A stretch of DNA of 64,000 bases from Clostridia bacterium (lineage in GTDB: Bacteria > Bacillota > Clostridia > Oscillospirales > UBA644). Position 1 is the stretch's first letter. Every line of letters begins with the position of its first letter. Location: assembly GCA_017621705.1 (NCBI GenBank), contig JAGASR010000002.1:109984-173983 (forward strand). The letters are read 5' to 3'. Both the position numbers and the translations under genes were made by a program. The notes under the pieces are model-generated. The model saw nothing but the letters and a program-made list of their open reading frames with translations. It did no database searches and was not told the origin of the DNA. Shown in pieces: positions 9,649 through 18,719 of this stretch.

Positions 9649-10540
9649 ATTCTTCGTTTTTGTTTTCTTGCTGCGATTTTTCGCGTTTACGTCGCTTCGC
9701 TTCACGTTTTCTTCGTTTGATCTCTTTTTTTGCGTAAACTGCGCTGTAAATAAATGTGCCGGCAAATATTGCAACCGCAATTATTATCGCCGCTATAAGA
9801 AGACCGTTATCGATCTCGTCTGTTATCGGTTCGGGCGGTTCGGGCGCTTCCGCTTCGGCGGGAACGCACACAGAAAGCGCCGAAAATGCCACGGTCAGCG
9901 GCTTTGACGCAGTTCTTTCCGCATCGAAAGAAAAATTATTTATTTTTAAAAGTATTTCGTCCGCAGTAATGGGTAATGTGACGGTCTCGCCTGTCTCTTC
10001 CTGCTCTTCCGTTTCGACGGTCTCTTCGCCCTCCGCAGGCTCTGTCTGAGAGTCTTCGGGGGCGGTCTCTTTTATCGGTTCGGAAAGATCTGCGGTTCGG
10101 AAGTTTAAAGTAACATCGTTCCAGCCTGTTTCAAGCGAAAGATCGGAAATTTTCCATGAAAAAGAATAACCTTCGCCCGAAAGCGCGATCTTGCCGCTTG
10201 TTTTTGCAAGAGCAGATATATCGCTTATAAAAATTCTCGTTTTGAGCAGGAGCTCGTTTGCTTTTACTCCGAATTCGCTCCACTGCGCGGAAAAAGAGTA
10301 TGAGCCGGAGATCAAAACTCCGTTCGACGTAAAGCTTATCGCCGCAAGATCTCCGTCTTTTACCGTATTTGCGGATACCGTGACCGATTCTCCCTCTTTC
10401 CAGCCCGAAACGGAGGTCGTCGGAAGTTCGATTATCTTTTCGTATTCCGTTATTGCAAACGTCTTCGGTAAGAATGAGAAAAGCACGGTCAGAACAACAG
10501 CCAGAGCGAAAAAGCGTCTTATAAATGATCTTTTCGTCAT
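9647..10540 (-). CDS. secreted, C-terminally membrane-anchored hypothetical protein
   Basis: A 297-residue protein with no recognised family. The N-terminus is a clear signal peptide (KRSFIRRFF, hydrophobic core, TFA cleavage region near residue 29). The middle is rich in Ser/Thr strands, followed by an acidic low-complexity segment (about 165-200, many Glu, Thr, Pro). A single C-terminal transmembrane helix (about 248-268) is followed by a very basic tail ending near KNEE. The topology is extracellular domain, anchor, cytoplasmic basic tail. It starts 1 bp after the stop of the upstream deaminase gene, so both share one transcript. Confidence 0.75.
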   Translation of the reverse strand: MTKRSFIRRFFALAVVLTVLFSFLPKTFAITEYEKIIELPTTSVSGWKEGESVTVSANTVKDGDLAAISFTSNGVLISGSYSFSAQWSEFGVKANELLLKTRIFISDISALAKTSGKIALSGEGYSFSWKISDLSLETGWNDVTLNFRTADLSEPIKETAPEDSQTEPAEGEETVETEEQEETGETVTLPITADEILLKINNFSFDAERTASKPLTVAFSALSVCVPAEAEAPEPPEPITDEIDNGLLIAAIIIAVAIFAGTFIYSAVYAKKEIKRRKREAKRRKREKSQQENKNEE

Positions 10541-10541
10541 C

Positions 10542-11033
10542 TTAATATCCGCTCTTTATATCAAGAGAGTCGTCGATCTCGACCCATTCTTTCATGACGT
10601 CGATGACTCTGTATTCTGTCTTCGTATCGCGCACGATAACAGTCTCGATGCCTGCGTTGATAATGAGCCTTCTGCACATCGAACAGCTGTTCGTTCCGCT
10701 GAAAAGTTCTTTTGTCTTGGGGTTTACGCATGTAAGATAGAGCGTGGAGCCGATCATCTCTTCTCTCGATGCGGAGATTATAGCGTTTGCTTCGGCATGG
10801 ACCGATCTGCAAAGTTCGTATCTTTCTCCTGCGGGGATCTTCAGCTTTTCGCGAAGACATTCACCCGTGTCACAACAGTTGACACGTCCTCTCGGAGCTC
10901 CTGCGTATCCGGTGCTTACTATCGAATCGTTTTTAACGATAACCGCGCCGAAAAGTCTGCGTAAGCATGTTCCGCGCTCCGCAACGGTCTGCGCAATGTC
11001 CAAATAATAATTTCTTTTGTCTATTCTGTCCAT
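10542..11033 (-). CDS. dCMP deaminase family protein (ComEB-like)
   Basis: A 163-residue zinc-dependent deaminase of the dCMP/ComEB family, which converts dCMP to dUMP for thymidylate supply. Zinc and catalytic residues are HAEANAI (His and the proton-shuttling Glu) and the later Cys pair in SGTNSCSMCRRLI. The segment CCDTGECL matches the second zinc or structural site of dCMP deaminases. The start at 11031-11033 follows TGGAGA. The frame stays open upstream to 11369, but that part crosses this gene's own promoter and is not coding. In Gram-positives comEB often sits with competence genes, but none are seen here. Confidence 0.85.
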   Translation of the reverse strand: MDRIDKRNYYLDIAQTVAERGTCLRRLFGAVIVKNDSIVSTGYAGAPRGRVNCCDTGECLREKLKIPAGERYELCRSVHAEANAIISASREEMIGSTLYLTCVNPKTKELFSGTNSCSMCRRLIINAGIETVIVRDTKTEYRVIDVMKEWVEIDDSLDIKSGY

Positions 11034-11063
11034 TTTCTGTCTCCATTTTATTTCAATGCTCCC

Positions 11064-11092
11064 ATTATACTCGCTTTTCGGCTGTTTGTCAA
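11064..11092 (-). promoter_or_regulatory. promoter of the deaminase operon
   Basis: On the reverse strand: TTGACA (11087-11092), a 17-bp spacer, TATAAT (11064-11069). Confidence 0.85.
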
Positions 11093-11136
11093 GAGGAACA
11101 AACTGTGTTAAATTTTGCAGACCATGAAAAATCACG

Positions 11137-11165
11137 TTGACAAAGTGCACATATGGTGATATATT
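11137..11165 (+). promoter_or_regulatory. promoter of the gene at 11196
   Basis: TTGACA (11137-11142), a 17-bp spacer, TATATT (11160-11165) with TG upstream (extended -10). It is divergent from the deaminase promoter. Confidence 0.75.
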
Positions 11166-11195
11166 GGTGAAAAATAACTCATTAACGGTGATTGG

Positions 11196-11957
11196 ATGCC
11201 ACTTTTTCAACGAATAATAAGATCGGACCTTGCCGATCCGTCGGACAGGGGAATGGAGTCGTGGCTTCGAAGCTGCATCGGATTTGTGTCGGAAGTGACG
11301 GGGCTTGAAATAACGTATAAAAAAATTGCGAAGCTTCAAAATAATACCGGTTTTACCGTAAATATCCACGTTCCGAACGTATTTATCCGTGAGTTCGGAA
11401 TAATTATGAGCACGTCGGAAAAATCGTCAAACTATCTTTCGAGCGTCGTTTTTGACGGTCAGCTCTTTCCTCTCAATTCCTACGGCAATTTTTTCGATCA
11501 TTCTTCCCGCTATGCTTCGGATGTTCTCGTTCTCTTTTCAGACGATATCCTGCACGTTCTCGTCCGCCTGCCCGATAATAAATACCACACACTTTTTCTT
11601 CTCAATAAAATGACGGAAATAGCGACGGGCAACGAGTTTTTCGGCTGTCTCGGCCTTGTTTCTACGGACGGAAAAAATCTTTTCTGTTCTCAGCTTACCC
11701 GTAATGATCACGACGATCCGTATGCCGTTTCGGGAAAGATAAAAATAGCCAATGCGGAGACTTTCGACGGTCGTTTCCGTTTAAATGCCCTTTATTCTTT
11801 CAAACTTCCGTCGGGCTGTAAAGTCCCCGATCTCAAGCCTTTTTCAGTCGTTTATTCTGACGGCAAAGAGCGCTCCGCCATGATCCCCGGAACCGATCGC
11901 ATACTTGACCGCCACGGCAGAACCGTAAGCGGAGGACGGTTTATCTGTTTCATTTAA
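11196..11957 (+). CDS. hypothetical protein, cytoplasmic
   Basis: A 253-residue protein that I do not recognise. It has no signal peptide or membrane segment. It begins MPLFQRIIRSDLADPSDRG and is a mixed alpha/beta sequence. Codon use matches neighbouring genes and a good extended -10 promoter lies 31 bp upstream, so it is likely a real gene. The ribosome site is weak (GGTGAT). It ends about 80 bp before the promoter of the lipoprotein cluster and shares no obvious operon with it. Confidence 0.65.
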   Translation: MPLFQRIIRSDLADPSDRGMESWLRSCIGFVSEVTGLEITYKKIAKLQNNTGFTVNIHVPNVFIREFGIIMSTSEKSSNYLSSVVFDGQLFPLNSYGNFFDHSSRYASDVLVLFSDDILHVLVRLPDNKYHTLFLLNKMTEIATGNEFFGCLGLVSTDGKNLFCSQLTRNDHDDPYAVSGKIKIANAETFDGRFRLNALYSFKLPSGCKVPDLKPFSVVYSDGKERSAMIPGTDRILDRHGRTVSGGRFICFI

Positions 11958-12040
11958 GATGTTAAATCTTACAAATTTATGAACTTATGCTTTTTCTTAT
12001 CTTTTGTGTCTGAAAAGTTTAATAAAATTCGGTAAATGAA

Positions 12041-12069
12041 TTGACATTTTGACGAATATATTGTATAAT
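12041..12069 (+). promoter_or_regulatory. promoter of lipoprotein gene 1
   Basis: TTGACA (12041-12046), a 17-bp spacer, TATAAT (12064-12069). The leader then holds a small hairpin, GACAGC-ATTGA-GCTGTC, near 12093-12109. Confidence 0.9.
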
Positions 12070-12138
12070 TCAGTAAAGAACAGGTGGAAGGACAGCATTG
12101 AGCTGTCTGACCGTTAAGATATGAAAGGTGTTATTGTT

Positions 12139-13587
12139 ATGAGAAAAATGTCTAAATTAGTCATTTTGATCCTTGCCATGTTCGTTTTTGCAACGGCGTG
12201 CGGCGCGCAGGAGGCTCCCGAGTCTTTTGATATCGACCTCAATTCAGGCTCCGACGGCTCGATCGACCTTGCAGGCTTCGAAATGATCTACGAATTCGGT
12301 TCAAACGAGGCTGACGGTGTCGTCTCCGAAAATGTTCTCGGCTATGTTCCCGATTCTCAGTTTGCCGATCTTGCAAAAGAACGTATCAGAGAGATCGAAA
12401 ACGACTATAACTGTAAAATCAAGATCAACTACAACTCCACCCAGAGATGCCACACTTTCATCTCCCTTTCCTATGCGGGCGTATTTATGTGTGACGTTAT
12501 TTCGGGTATTTCCGATATGTGGGCGGATGCCGCAAGAGCAGGCATGCTCGTAGGTCTTTCCGATCTCGAAGAATATATCGACTACAAAGACGAAAATAAA
12601 TGGGGCAACAGATCTATCCTCGAAGTTATCTACTACGAAAACGACCTCTATGGCCTCATTCCGATGGGTTGGCCCGAACTTAACCATTCCTCGTTCGGCT
12701 ATCCTCTCGCAGTAAATGAAGATATCGTTTCCATTCTCGGTCAGCCCGACCCGCGTGAATTCGTTGAAAACGGCGAATGGACCTGGGCAAAATTCAGAGA
12801 ATGTCTTGCAAACTATACTTATACTGAAGGCTCCGAGACCAGATATTACGGTCTTTCCGCACACTGGCCGTATTATACCGAAATGTTCATCCGTTCAAAC
12901 GGTGACTCACTCGTTTATAAAGATGCGGACGGCAATTATTCTTACGGTTTCAACACTCCCACTGCCATTGCTGCAATGGAAGAAGCAAAAGCTATCTGGC
13001 ATACCGATCTGAGCCACACCATCATCAGCGATATGAATGATACGGTTGAGCAGACCGTTGACGATTTTGTAAACGGCGATGCTGTTATGTGCGTTGCTCC
13101 CACAGGTTATCTCTACGGTCAGGATGCTCGTATTTCGCTTAACGTTGAAAACTTCGGTATTCTTACCTGGCCTCTCGGCCCCGAAGCCGAACCCGGTCAC
13201 GTTTACGGTATCATGGAAAACAACAACTACTGTATCGCTTTCTCGTCCCTTTCTTCCAATACCGAATCTTCCGCTATAATCATCAATGCTCTCTATGAAC
13301 CGCTTCCCGGTTTCGAAACTCATGAAGAGATCAAAGCATATATGGAGCATAACTACTTCTTCGATTCCCGTGACTGCGATAACTTCTTCGAAATGTATCT
13401 CAATCAGGAATACAACTATTTCCATTATAATATGCGTACTCAATATATAGGCTTCATGGAAAATACAAGCAGAACCATCAGTCAGCATTACGATTCCGTT
13501 GTCGATATCGTCAATGAGATATTTACCGAAGATATCATGCCTTCCGTCCGCGGTATCGAAGCCGTTTGGGGCTCTTACGGAGATTAA
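12139..13587 (+). CDS. solute-binding-type lipoprotein, paralogue 1 of 3
   Basis: A 482-residue lipoprotein. The signal peptide ends in the lipobox FATAC with Cys21, so the mature protein is anchored to the outer face of the membrane. The body resembles family 1 extracellular solute-binding proteins of ABC sugar transporters (WTWAKFRECLANYTY, then YGLSAH) but no permease or ATPase gene is nearby. ATG 12139 is preferred to 12121 because AAAGGTG lies between them. It is the first of three tandem paralogues (next at 13703 and 15225), all ending in a shared RGIEAVWGSYGD-type tail. It may feed a transporter encoded elsewhere or act as a stand-alone binding protein. Confidence 0.8.
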   Translation: MRKMSKLVILILAMFVFATACGAQEAPESFDIDLNSGSDGSIDLAGFEMIYEFGSNEADGVVSENVLGYVPDSQFADLAKERIREIENDYNCKIKINYNSTQRCHTFISLSYAGVFMCDVISGISDMWADAARAGMLVGLSDLEEYIDYKDENKWGNRSILEVIYYENDLYGLIPMGWPELNHSSFGYPLAVNEDIVSILGQPDPREFVENGEWTWAKFRECLANYTYTEGSETRYYGLSAHWPYYTEMFIRSNGDSLVYKDADGNYSYGFNTPTAIAAMEEAKAIWHTDLSHTIISDMNDTVEQTVDDFVNGDAVMCVAPTGYLYGQDARISLNVENFGILTWPLGPEAEPGHVYGIMENNNYCIAFSSLSSNTESSAIIINALYEPLPGFETHEEIKAYMEHNYFFDSRDCDNFFEMYLNQEYNYFHYNMRTQYIGFMENTSRTISQHYDSVVDIVNEIFTEDIMPSVRGIEAVWGSYGD

Positions 13588-13602
13588 TTTTATATTTATC
13601 CT

Positions 13603-13635
13603 ATGGCACTTTTCTTTGGAAAAGTGCCATTCTTT
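13603..13635 (+). terminator. terminator after lipoprotein gene 1
   Basis: ATGGCACTTTTC, loop TTTG, GAAAAGTGCCAT (13603-13630), a perfect 12-bp stem followed by TCTTTTG. Confidence 0.92.
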
Positions 13636-13637
13636 TG

Positions 13638-13666
13638 TTGACAATTACTTCCCGATGTGCTATAAT
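13638..13666 (+). promoter_or_regulatory. promoter of lipoprotein gene 2
   Basis: TTGACA (13638-13643), a 17-bp spacer, TATAAT (13661-13666) with TG upstream. It begins 8 bp after the preceding terminator stem. Confidence 0.92.
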
Positions 13667-13702
13667 GATATTGTAAATAGGTAAAATGTGGAGAGATCCG
13701 TC

Positions 13703-15121
13703 ATGAAACGTATGTTGAAGATTTTTATTTTTTTAATGTCCTTGTCTTTTGTGATATCTTCCTGCTCTTCGAGTTCAAAAGAGGTTTTTGATATGACATT
13801 TTCTTCTGTATCTGACGGAATTGCAGATCTCGGGGGAATGAATGTCCGATATGAACTAGCTTACGCCGATACTACTTATCTCGGCTTGGATATAACATCC
13901 GAATTCTCGGACCTTGCGCGTGAACGTGTTTCAAATATTGAAAAGGATTATAACTGTACTGTTGAACTCGTTCACGGAACCGGATCCTTCGGTACTCTCG
14001 TAGCTTCAACTTATGCCGGAACATACCTCTGCGATATCCTTTGCGGTGACACAAACGCAGGCTTGAATGCCGCGCGTGCCGGTCTTCTTGTGGGTATAAC
14101 TTCCTTGAACGGAATAATTGATATTCATGATTCTCATAAATGGGGAAATCAGGGGCAGCTTCAGGCGATGTGTCATGAAACAGATGTTTACGGCCTTTTG
14201 CCCGCTTCATGGCCTATGTTGACAGAATCATCTTTCGGATATCCTCTTGTTGTCAATGAAAATATTGTATCTCAGCTTGCTCAGCCCGATCCCCGTGAAT
14301 ATGTTGAAAACAAGACCTGGACATGGGAAAAATTTGAAGAATGTATTGAAAATTATACTTACATAGAAAGCGGAGAAGTTAAAATATACGGTCTTTCTGC
14401 TCATGGCAACTGGTTTTTAGAGCCTTTTATCCGAACAAACGGCAATTGTAATGTTTACAAAAATGCAGACGGCACCTATTCTTACGGTTTTACTTCTCAG
14501 GATGCTGTCACTGTAATTGCCGAAGCTCAGAAGATCTGGAATGGCGATATATCGTATGCCGTTTTTAAAGGCGTTGATGCCGGCACAAGCATTAATAAAT
14601 TTATGGCCAGAGAGGCAACTATGGTCGTTGCTGATGCCGGAAATATTTTCGGCGTTTCCGAAAACAGCTTTTCCAGACAAATAGAAAATTTTGCGGTTCT
14701 GTCCTGGCCGGTAGGTCCTGATGCCGAACCGGATCACCATACTTCTGTTTCTCACGGTTACCATTTCAGTATAACTCTTCCTATTCTCGGTAAAGATCCC
14801 GAGGCTACGGCTATGGTCCTTGATGCGATCTACGAACCGCTGCCGGGATACGAGACGTTTGATATTATTAAAGAACATATGTCCCGTTATTATTTCTTTG
14901 ATACGCGTGACTGTGATAATTTTTATAATATGCTTAACGCTCAGGAGTACAATTTTGTTATATGTCATTTAAGTTCTATGTATAATCAGTGTCTTGAGTC
15001 AAAATTATCTCCCAGCGCATATATTGAAAGCATGGAAGACTCTGCCGAAGAGCTTTTTGAGGAATATGTAATGCCTGTTGTAAGAGGTATCGAAGCTGTT
15101 TGGGGAACTTACGGCGACTGA
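13703..15121 (+). CDS. solute-binding-type lipoprotein, paralogue 2 of 3
   Basis: A 472-residue lipoprotein with lipobox VISSC (Cys21), followed by a Ser linker. It is homologous along its length to the flanking genes: shared KTWTWEKFEECIENYTY, YGLSAHG, SWPVGPDAEPDHH and the C-terminal RGIEAVWGTYGD. ATG 13703 has GGAGAG 7 nt upstream; a GTG at 13688 is in frame but unsupported. Its codon use looks more A/T-rich than that of paralogues 1 and 3, which suggests either weaker expression or a different age of duplication. No transporter partner lies nearby. The ligand is unknown. Confidence 0.8.
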   Translation: MKRMLKIFIFLMSLSFVISSCSSSSKEVFDMTFSSVSDGIADLGGMNVRYELAYADTTYLGLDITSEFSDLARERVSNIEKDYNCTVELVHGTGSFGTLVASTYAGTYLCDILCGDTNAGLNAARAGLLVGITSLNGIIDIHDSHKWGNQGQLQAMCHETDVYGLLPASWPMLTESSFGYPLVVNENIVSQLAQPDPREYVENKTWTWEKFEECIENYTYIESGEVKIYGLSAHGNWFLEPFIRTNGNCNVYKNADGTYSYGFTSQDAVTVIAEAQKIWNGDISYAVFKGVDAGTSINKFMAREATMVVADAGNIFGVSENSFSRQIENFAVLSWPVGPDAEPDHHTSVSHGYHFSITLPILGKDPEATAMVLDAIYEPLPGYETFDIIKEHMSRYYFFDTRDCDNFYNMLNAQEYNFVICHLSSMYNQCLESKLSPSAYIESMEDSAEELFEEYVMPVVRGIEAVWGTYGD

Positions 15122-15141
15122 TAAATAAAATATTTTTACCG

Positions 15142-15174
15142 AAGTGGATCCTGAAAAACGGATCCACTTTTTTC
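15142..15174 (+). terminator. terminator after lipoprotein gene 2
   Basis: AGTGGATCC, loop, GGATCCACT (15143-15168), followed by a T tract that runs into the next promoter. Confidence 0.88.
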
Positions 15175-15203
15175 TTGACATCCCGACTTTACTATGCTAT
15201 AAT
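15175..15203 (+). promoter_or_regulatory. promoter of lipoprotein gene 3
   Basis: TTGACA (15175-15180), a 17-bp spacer, TATAAT (15198-15203) with TG upstream. The -35 directly follows the T run of the preceding terminator. Confidence 0.92.
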
Positions 15204-15224
15204 AACCAAGAAGGAGATGATTTT

Positions 15225-16649
15225 ATGAAAAAGATAGCTAAAATACTGTTTATTGCAATGCTTATTTCCGTTTTCTCTTCTGCCTGCGGTTCTTCCGAGT
15301 CTGAGGTTTTTGATATGGATTATTCCGGCGGAACAGGTGCGACCGTCGATCTTGAGGGAAGAGATATTTTTTATAATTTGTGCTACGATTCATCAAGAGT
15401 TCTCGGTTTTGAAGACAATACCGAATTTGCCGATCTTGCTCGCACCCGAATCGATGAGGTCGAAAAAAACCTGAACTGCAATATCGAGCTTGTCTACGGA
15501 AGTCCCGGATTTGCAGAGCTTATCTCAACGTCTTATGCAGGCACATTTATGTGCGATATCCTTTGCGGTGAAACGAATCATTCAATAGATGCCGCACGCG
15601 CAGGGCTTCTTGTCGGTATGTCAACTCTTGACGGTATAATCGATGTTAACGATTCCGAAAAATGGGGCAATAAAAATCAGCTTCTCGGTATGTGCTGGGA
15701 AGACGATCTTTACGGTCTTCTCCCTGCCGCATGGCCCGAGCTTACAATGCTCGTTTTCGGTTACCCCCTTGCGGCAAATGTAAATATCATATCCCGTTTA
15801 GGTCTTACCGACCCCCGTGATTATGTCGAAAATAAAGCATGGACATGGGATCAGTTCGAGGAATGCCTCGAAGCATGGACCATTATGGAAGGCGGCGAGG
15901 TCAAAACATACGGTCTTTCTGCGTATATCAACACTTTTCAGCAGATGTTCATTCGCACAAACGGTGCAAGTCTTATCGAAAAAACCGCAGACGGTTCTTA
16001 TAAATACGGATTCGGCTCTCCTGCCGCTGTGAAAGCAATGGAAAAAGCAAGGGAGATCTGGACAGGCGACCTTTCATATACCATCAAAGATGCAGGATAC
16101 GGTCCTGCGAGCGAAATGCTTGTCAACGGAGAGGCAACGATGTGTCTTACCGGTGGTTCTTTCATTTACGGTTCGGACGGCATCATCTCCAAAAACGTCG
16201 AAAACTTTACTGTTCTCCCCTGGCCGTACGGTCCTGATGCCGAACCCGGTCATACGTTCTCCAACTTCTCCGGCACAGGTTACTGCATCACTATTCCCAT
16301 TATGGGAAGAGATCCCGAATCAACGGCTGTCGTTCTCGATGCTGTTTATGAACCGCTTACGGGGCTCGATTCCTTTGAAGCGATCAAAGAACATATGTCT
16401 CGCTACTATTTCTTTGATCCGAGAGATACCGAGGTTTACTTTGATATGAACCTTGCAATGCATTTTAACTTCGGCTACTGCGGCATGGTCGGTCAGTATA
16501 CTGATTTTATTACATATTCAGGTTCTGTTGCAAGCTATATCGAAAGCAAGGAAGTTTCGGCGGAAAACCTATTTGAAGAATACGTTATGCCTGCCCTTCG
16601 CGGCGCGGAAGCCGTCTGGGGCTCTTATGAGGAGTATAACGGTAAATAA
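15225..16649 (+). CDS. solute-binding-type lipoprotein, paralogue 3 of 3
   Basis: A 474-residue lipoprotein with lipobox FSSAC (Cys21). ATG 15225 follows AAGGAGATG. It shares with its two upstream paralogues the post-lipobox EVFDMDYS segment, DPRDYVENKAWTWDQFEECL, YGLSAY, PWPYGPDAEPGH and a C-terminal RGAEAVWGSYEE. The next gene, after its own promoter, encodes a GH130 mannoside phosphorylase, so a mannoside or related oligosaccharide is a plausible ligand. This is inferred from position only. No permease or ATPase component is present within the window. Confidence 0.8.
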   Translation: MKKIAKILFIAMLISVFSSACGSSESEVFDMDYSGGTGATVDLEGRDIFYNLCYDSSRVLGFEDNTEFADLARTRIDEVEKNLNCNIELVYGSPGFAELISTSYAGTFMCDILCGETNHSIDAARAGLLVGMSTLDGIIDVNDSEKWGNKNQLLGMCWEDDLYGLLPAAWPELTMLVFGYPLAANVNIISRLGLTDPRDYVENKAWTWDQFEECLEAWTIMEGGEVKTYGLSAYINTFQQMFIRTNGASLIEKTADGSYKYGFGSPAAVKAMEKAREIWTGDLSYTIKDAGYGPASEMLVNGEATMCLTGGSFIYGSDGIISKNVENFTVLPWPYGPDAEPGHTFSNFSGTGYCITIPIMGRDPESTAVVLDAVYEPLTGLDSFEAIKEHMSRYYFFDPRDTEVYFDMNLAMHFNFGYCGMVGQYTDFITYSGSVASYIESKEVSAENLFEEYVMPALRGAEAVWGSYEEYNGK

Positions 16650-16663
16650 TTAATTAAAATCTA

Positions 16664-16693
16664 TTGACAATCCCCCGTCTTTTGTTGTATAAT
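16664..16693 (+). promoter_or_regulatory. promoter of GH130 gene
   Basis: TTGACA (16664-16669), an 18-bp spacer, TATAAT (16688-16693). The leader holds a small hairpin (AAAACGG pairing with CCGTTTT, about 16705-16724) before the AAGGAG ribosome site. Confidence 0.85.
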
Positions 16694-16770
16694 ATAGATA
16701 ACGAAAAACGGGGGAACCGTTTTGTCACGTAAAAACTTTTTAAGAATAATTAATATAAAGGAGTATCATC

Positions 16771-17778
16771 ATGCCTACTATTATAGGTCCTAACATTCCC
16801 AATATTCCTTGGGAAGACAAACCCGCCGGCTATAATAAAGTTTGTTGGCGTTATTCTCAGAATCCCGTTATTCCCAGAGATCTTCTCCCCAACTCCAACA
16901 GTATCTTCAACTCTGCAGTCGTTCCTTATAAAGACGGTTTTGCAGGCGTTTTCCGTTGCGACAATACCGGACGTTACATGCGTATCCACGCAGGTTTCTC
17001 CAAAGACGGTATCAACTGGAATATCAATCCCGAACCGATCAAAATGATCTGCGATGATCCCGATGTAGGCGAATTTATCTATGCATACGACCCCCGTGTT
17101 GTATGGATCGAAGACAGATATTATGTTATCTGGTGTAACGGTTACCATGGCCCCACAATCGGTCTTGCATACACCTTCGATTTCGAAAAATTCTATCAGC
17201 TCGAAAATGCGTTCCTTCCCTATAACCGTAACGGCGTTCTCTTCCCGAGAAAGATCAACGGCGAGTACTATATGCTCTCCCGTCCGAGTGATACCGGTCA
17301 CACCGCATTCGGCGATATCTTCGTAAGCCGCAGTAAAGACCTCACCTACTGGGGCAAACACCGTCATGTTATGGAACCCGCAGGCTCCTGGCAGTCCAGA
17401 AAAATCGGCCCCGGTCCCGCTCCTATCGAGACCACCGAAGGCTGGCTTCTTATTTATCACGGCGTTCTTCAGAGCTGTAACGGTTTCGTTTACCACGCAG
17501 GCGCTGCTCTTCTCGACCTCGAAGAACCCTGGAAAGTTCTCTACAGAACCGACCCCTATATCATCTCTCCCCAGGAAATCTACGAATGTGTCGGCGACGT
17601 TCCGAACGTTGTATTCCCCTGCGCTACTCTCGCAGACGCTGCAACCGGCCGTATAGCTATGTATTACGGTGCTGCTGATACCGTTACCGGTCTCGCATTC
17701 ATGCAGGTTGACGAACTTATCGACTTCATCAAGAATAACTCCATGAAGATCGAAAAACGCGCTCAGAGACTTACCTGA
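16771..17778 (+). CDS. GH130-family beta-mannoside phosphorylase
   Basis: A 335-residue five-bladed propeller enzyme of GH130, which phosphorolyses beta-mannosides to mannose 1-phosphate in the cytoplasm. Supporting segments are [49 protein letters not shown] with the catalytic Asp in [23 protein letters not shown] with phosphate-site residues, and a late [10 protein letters not shown]. The short length and lack of extra N-terminal helices fit the GH130_2 type, which uses mannooligosaccharides or mannosyl-GlcNAc. The exact substrate cannot be decided by eye. It is preceded by three binding-type lipoproteins and followed by a terminator. The GH125 mannosidase at 29.2 kb is a possible pathway partner. 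Confidence 0.92.
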   Translation: MPTIIGPNIPNIPWEDKPAGYNKVCWRYSQNPVIPRDLLPNSNSIFNSAVVPYKDGFAGVFRCDNTGRYMRIHAGFSKDGINWNINPEPIKMICDDPDVGEFIYAYDPRVVWIEDRYYVIWCNGYHGPTIGLAYTFDFEKFYQLENAFLPYNRNGVLFPRKINGEYYMLSRPSDTGHTAFGDIFVSRSKDLTYWGKHRHVMEPAGSWQSRKIGPGPAPIETTEGWLLIYHGVLQSCNGFVYHAGAALLDLEEPWKVLYRTDPYIISPQEIYECVGDVPNVVFPCATLADAATGRIAMYYGAADTVTGLAFMQVDELIDFIKNNSMKIEKRAQRLT

Positions 17779-17801
17779 TTTAAGATCAGACAACAATAAC
17801 G

Positions 17802-17834
17802 AATATCCACCCGTATCACGGGTGGATATTTTTA
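17802..17834 (+). terminator. terminator after GH130 gene
   Basis: AATATCCACCCGT, loop ATC, ACGGGTGGATATT (17802-17830), a perfect 13-bp stem followed by TTTA. Confidence 0.9.
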
Positions 17835-17846
17835 AAAGAGTTTTTT

Positions 17847-18719
17847 ATGAATTACGAAAAATGTGAACTTTGTCCGCGAAAATGCGGAATAAACAGAAAT
17901 ATTTCCCGAGGCTTCTGTAAGGGCGGGGCTATGGCGAGCGTTACGCGCGCCGCAAAACACTTCTGGGAAGAGCCTGTTATCAGCGGTAAAAACGGCTCCG
18001 GTACAGTCTTTTTTGCCGGCTGTACGCTTCGCTGTGTCTTTTGCCAGAACCACGAAATAAGCAGGCAGAACGTCGGAAAAGAAGTGTCCGATGAAGATCT
18101 TGCGGAGATTTTTCTTTCGCTTCAGGAAGACGGCGCCGAGAATATCAATCTCGTAAACCCCGTTCATTTTGCTCCGAGCATAAAAAATGCCCTCCTTATC
18201 GCGAAACCGAAAATTCCGGTCGTCTGGAATTCCGGCGGCTATGAACGCCCCGAAACTCTCCGCGAAATGGAGGGACTTATTGATATATATCTTCCCGATT
18301 TCAAATATCGCTCGGACGAAAAAGCGTTGAAATACTCGGGAATTTCCGACTATGCCGAAAATGCCGTTGCGGCGATAAACGAAATGTACCGCCAGGTCGG
18401 AAACGTAGTTATCGAAGACGGAATGATGAAAAAAGGAGTCATTGTCCGTCATCTTGTCCTGCCGTCAATGCCCTTGCAGTCCGTAAAAACATTGCGTTTT
18501 ATCAAAGAAAATCTTCCCGAAGGGGTATGGGTCAGCCTTATGGGGCAGTATATCCCGACGGGCGACGTCAACGCCGAAAATTACCCCGAAATCAATCGCA
18601 AGATAACGAGAAAAGAGTATTCGACCGTTCTGCGAGAATACGAAGATCTCGGTTTTGACGGTTTTTGTCAGGAGCTTTCGTCTGCCGATGAAGCGTTCGT
18701 CCCGATTTTGAAAGATTAA
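17847..18719 (+). CDS. PflX-type radical SAM protein
   Basis: A 290-residue radical SAM enzyme of the PflX group (related to pyruvate formate-lyase activating enzymes). The [4Fe-4S]/SAM motif is CTLRCVFC (CxxxCxxC) near residues 60-67, within FFAGCTLRCVFCQNHEIS. An additional N-terminal Cys cluster, CELCPRKCGINR then a Cys in GFCKGG, is typical of this group and may bind a second metal or cluster. The SAM-binding Gly-rich turn is WNSGGYE. The function of PflX proteins is not established, and no glycyl radical enzyme gene is adjacent. The stop overlaps the convergent ribU stop by 4 bp. Confidence 0.88.
   Translation: MNYEKCELCPRKCGINRNISRGFCKGGAMASVTRAAKHFWEEPVISGKNGSGTVFFAGCTLRCVFCQNHEISRQNVGKEVSDEDLAEIFLSLQEDGAENINLVNPVHFAPSIKNALLIAKPKIPVVWNSGGYERPETLREMEGLIDIYLPDFKYRSDEKALKYSGISDYAENAVAAINEMYRQVGNVVIEDGMMKKGVIVRHLVLPSMPLQSVKTLRFIKENLPEGVWVSLMGQYIPTGDVNAENYPEINRKITRKEYSTVLREYEDLGFDGFCQELSSADEAFVPILKD

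Noticed and set aside
11034..11369. A 112-codon N-terminal extension of the dCMP deaminase gene
   Set aside because: It crosses the deaminase promoter (11064-11092) and runs under the divergent gene; the normal start at 11033 has a ribosome site.
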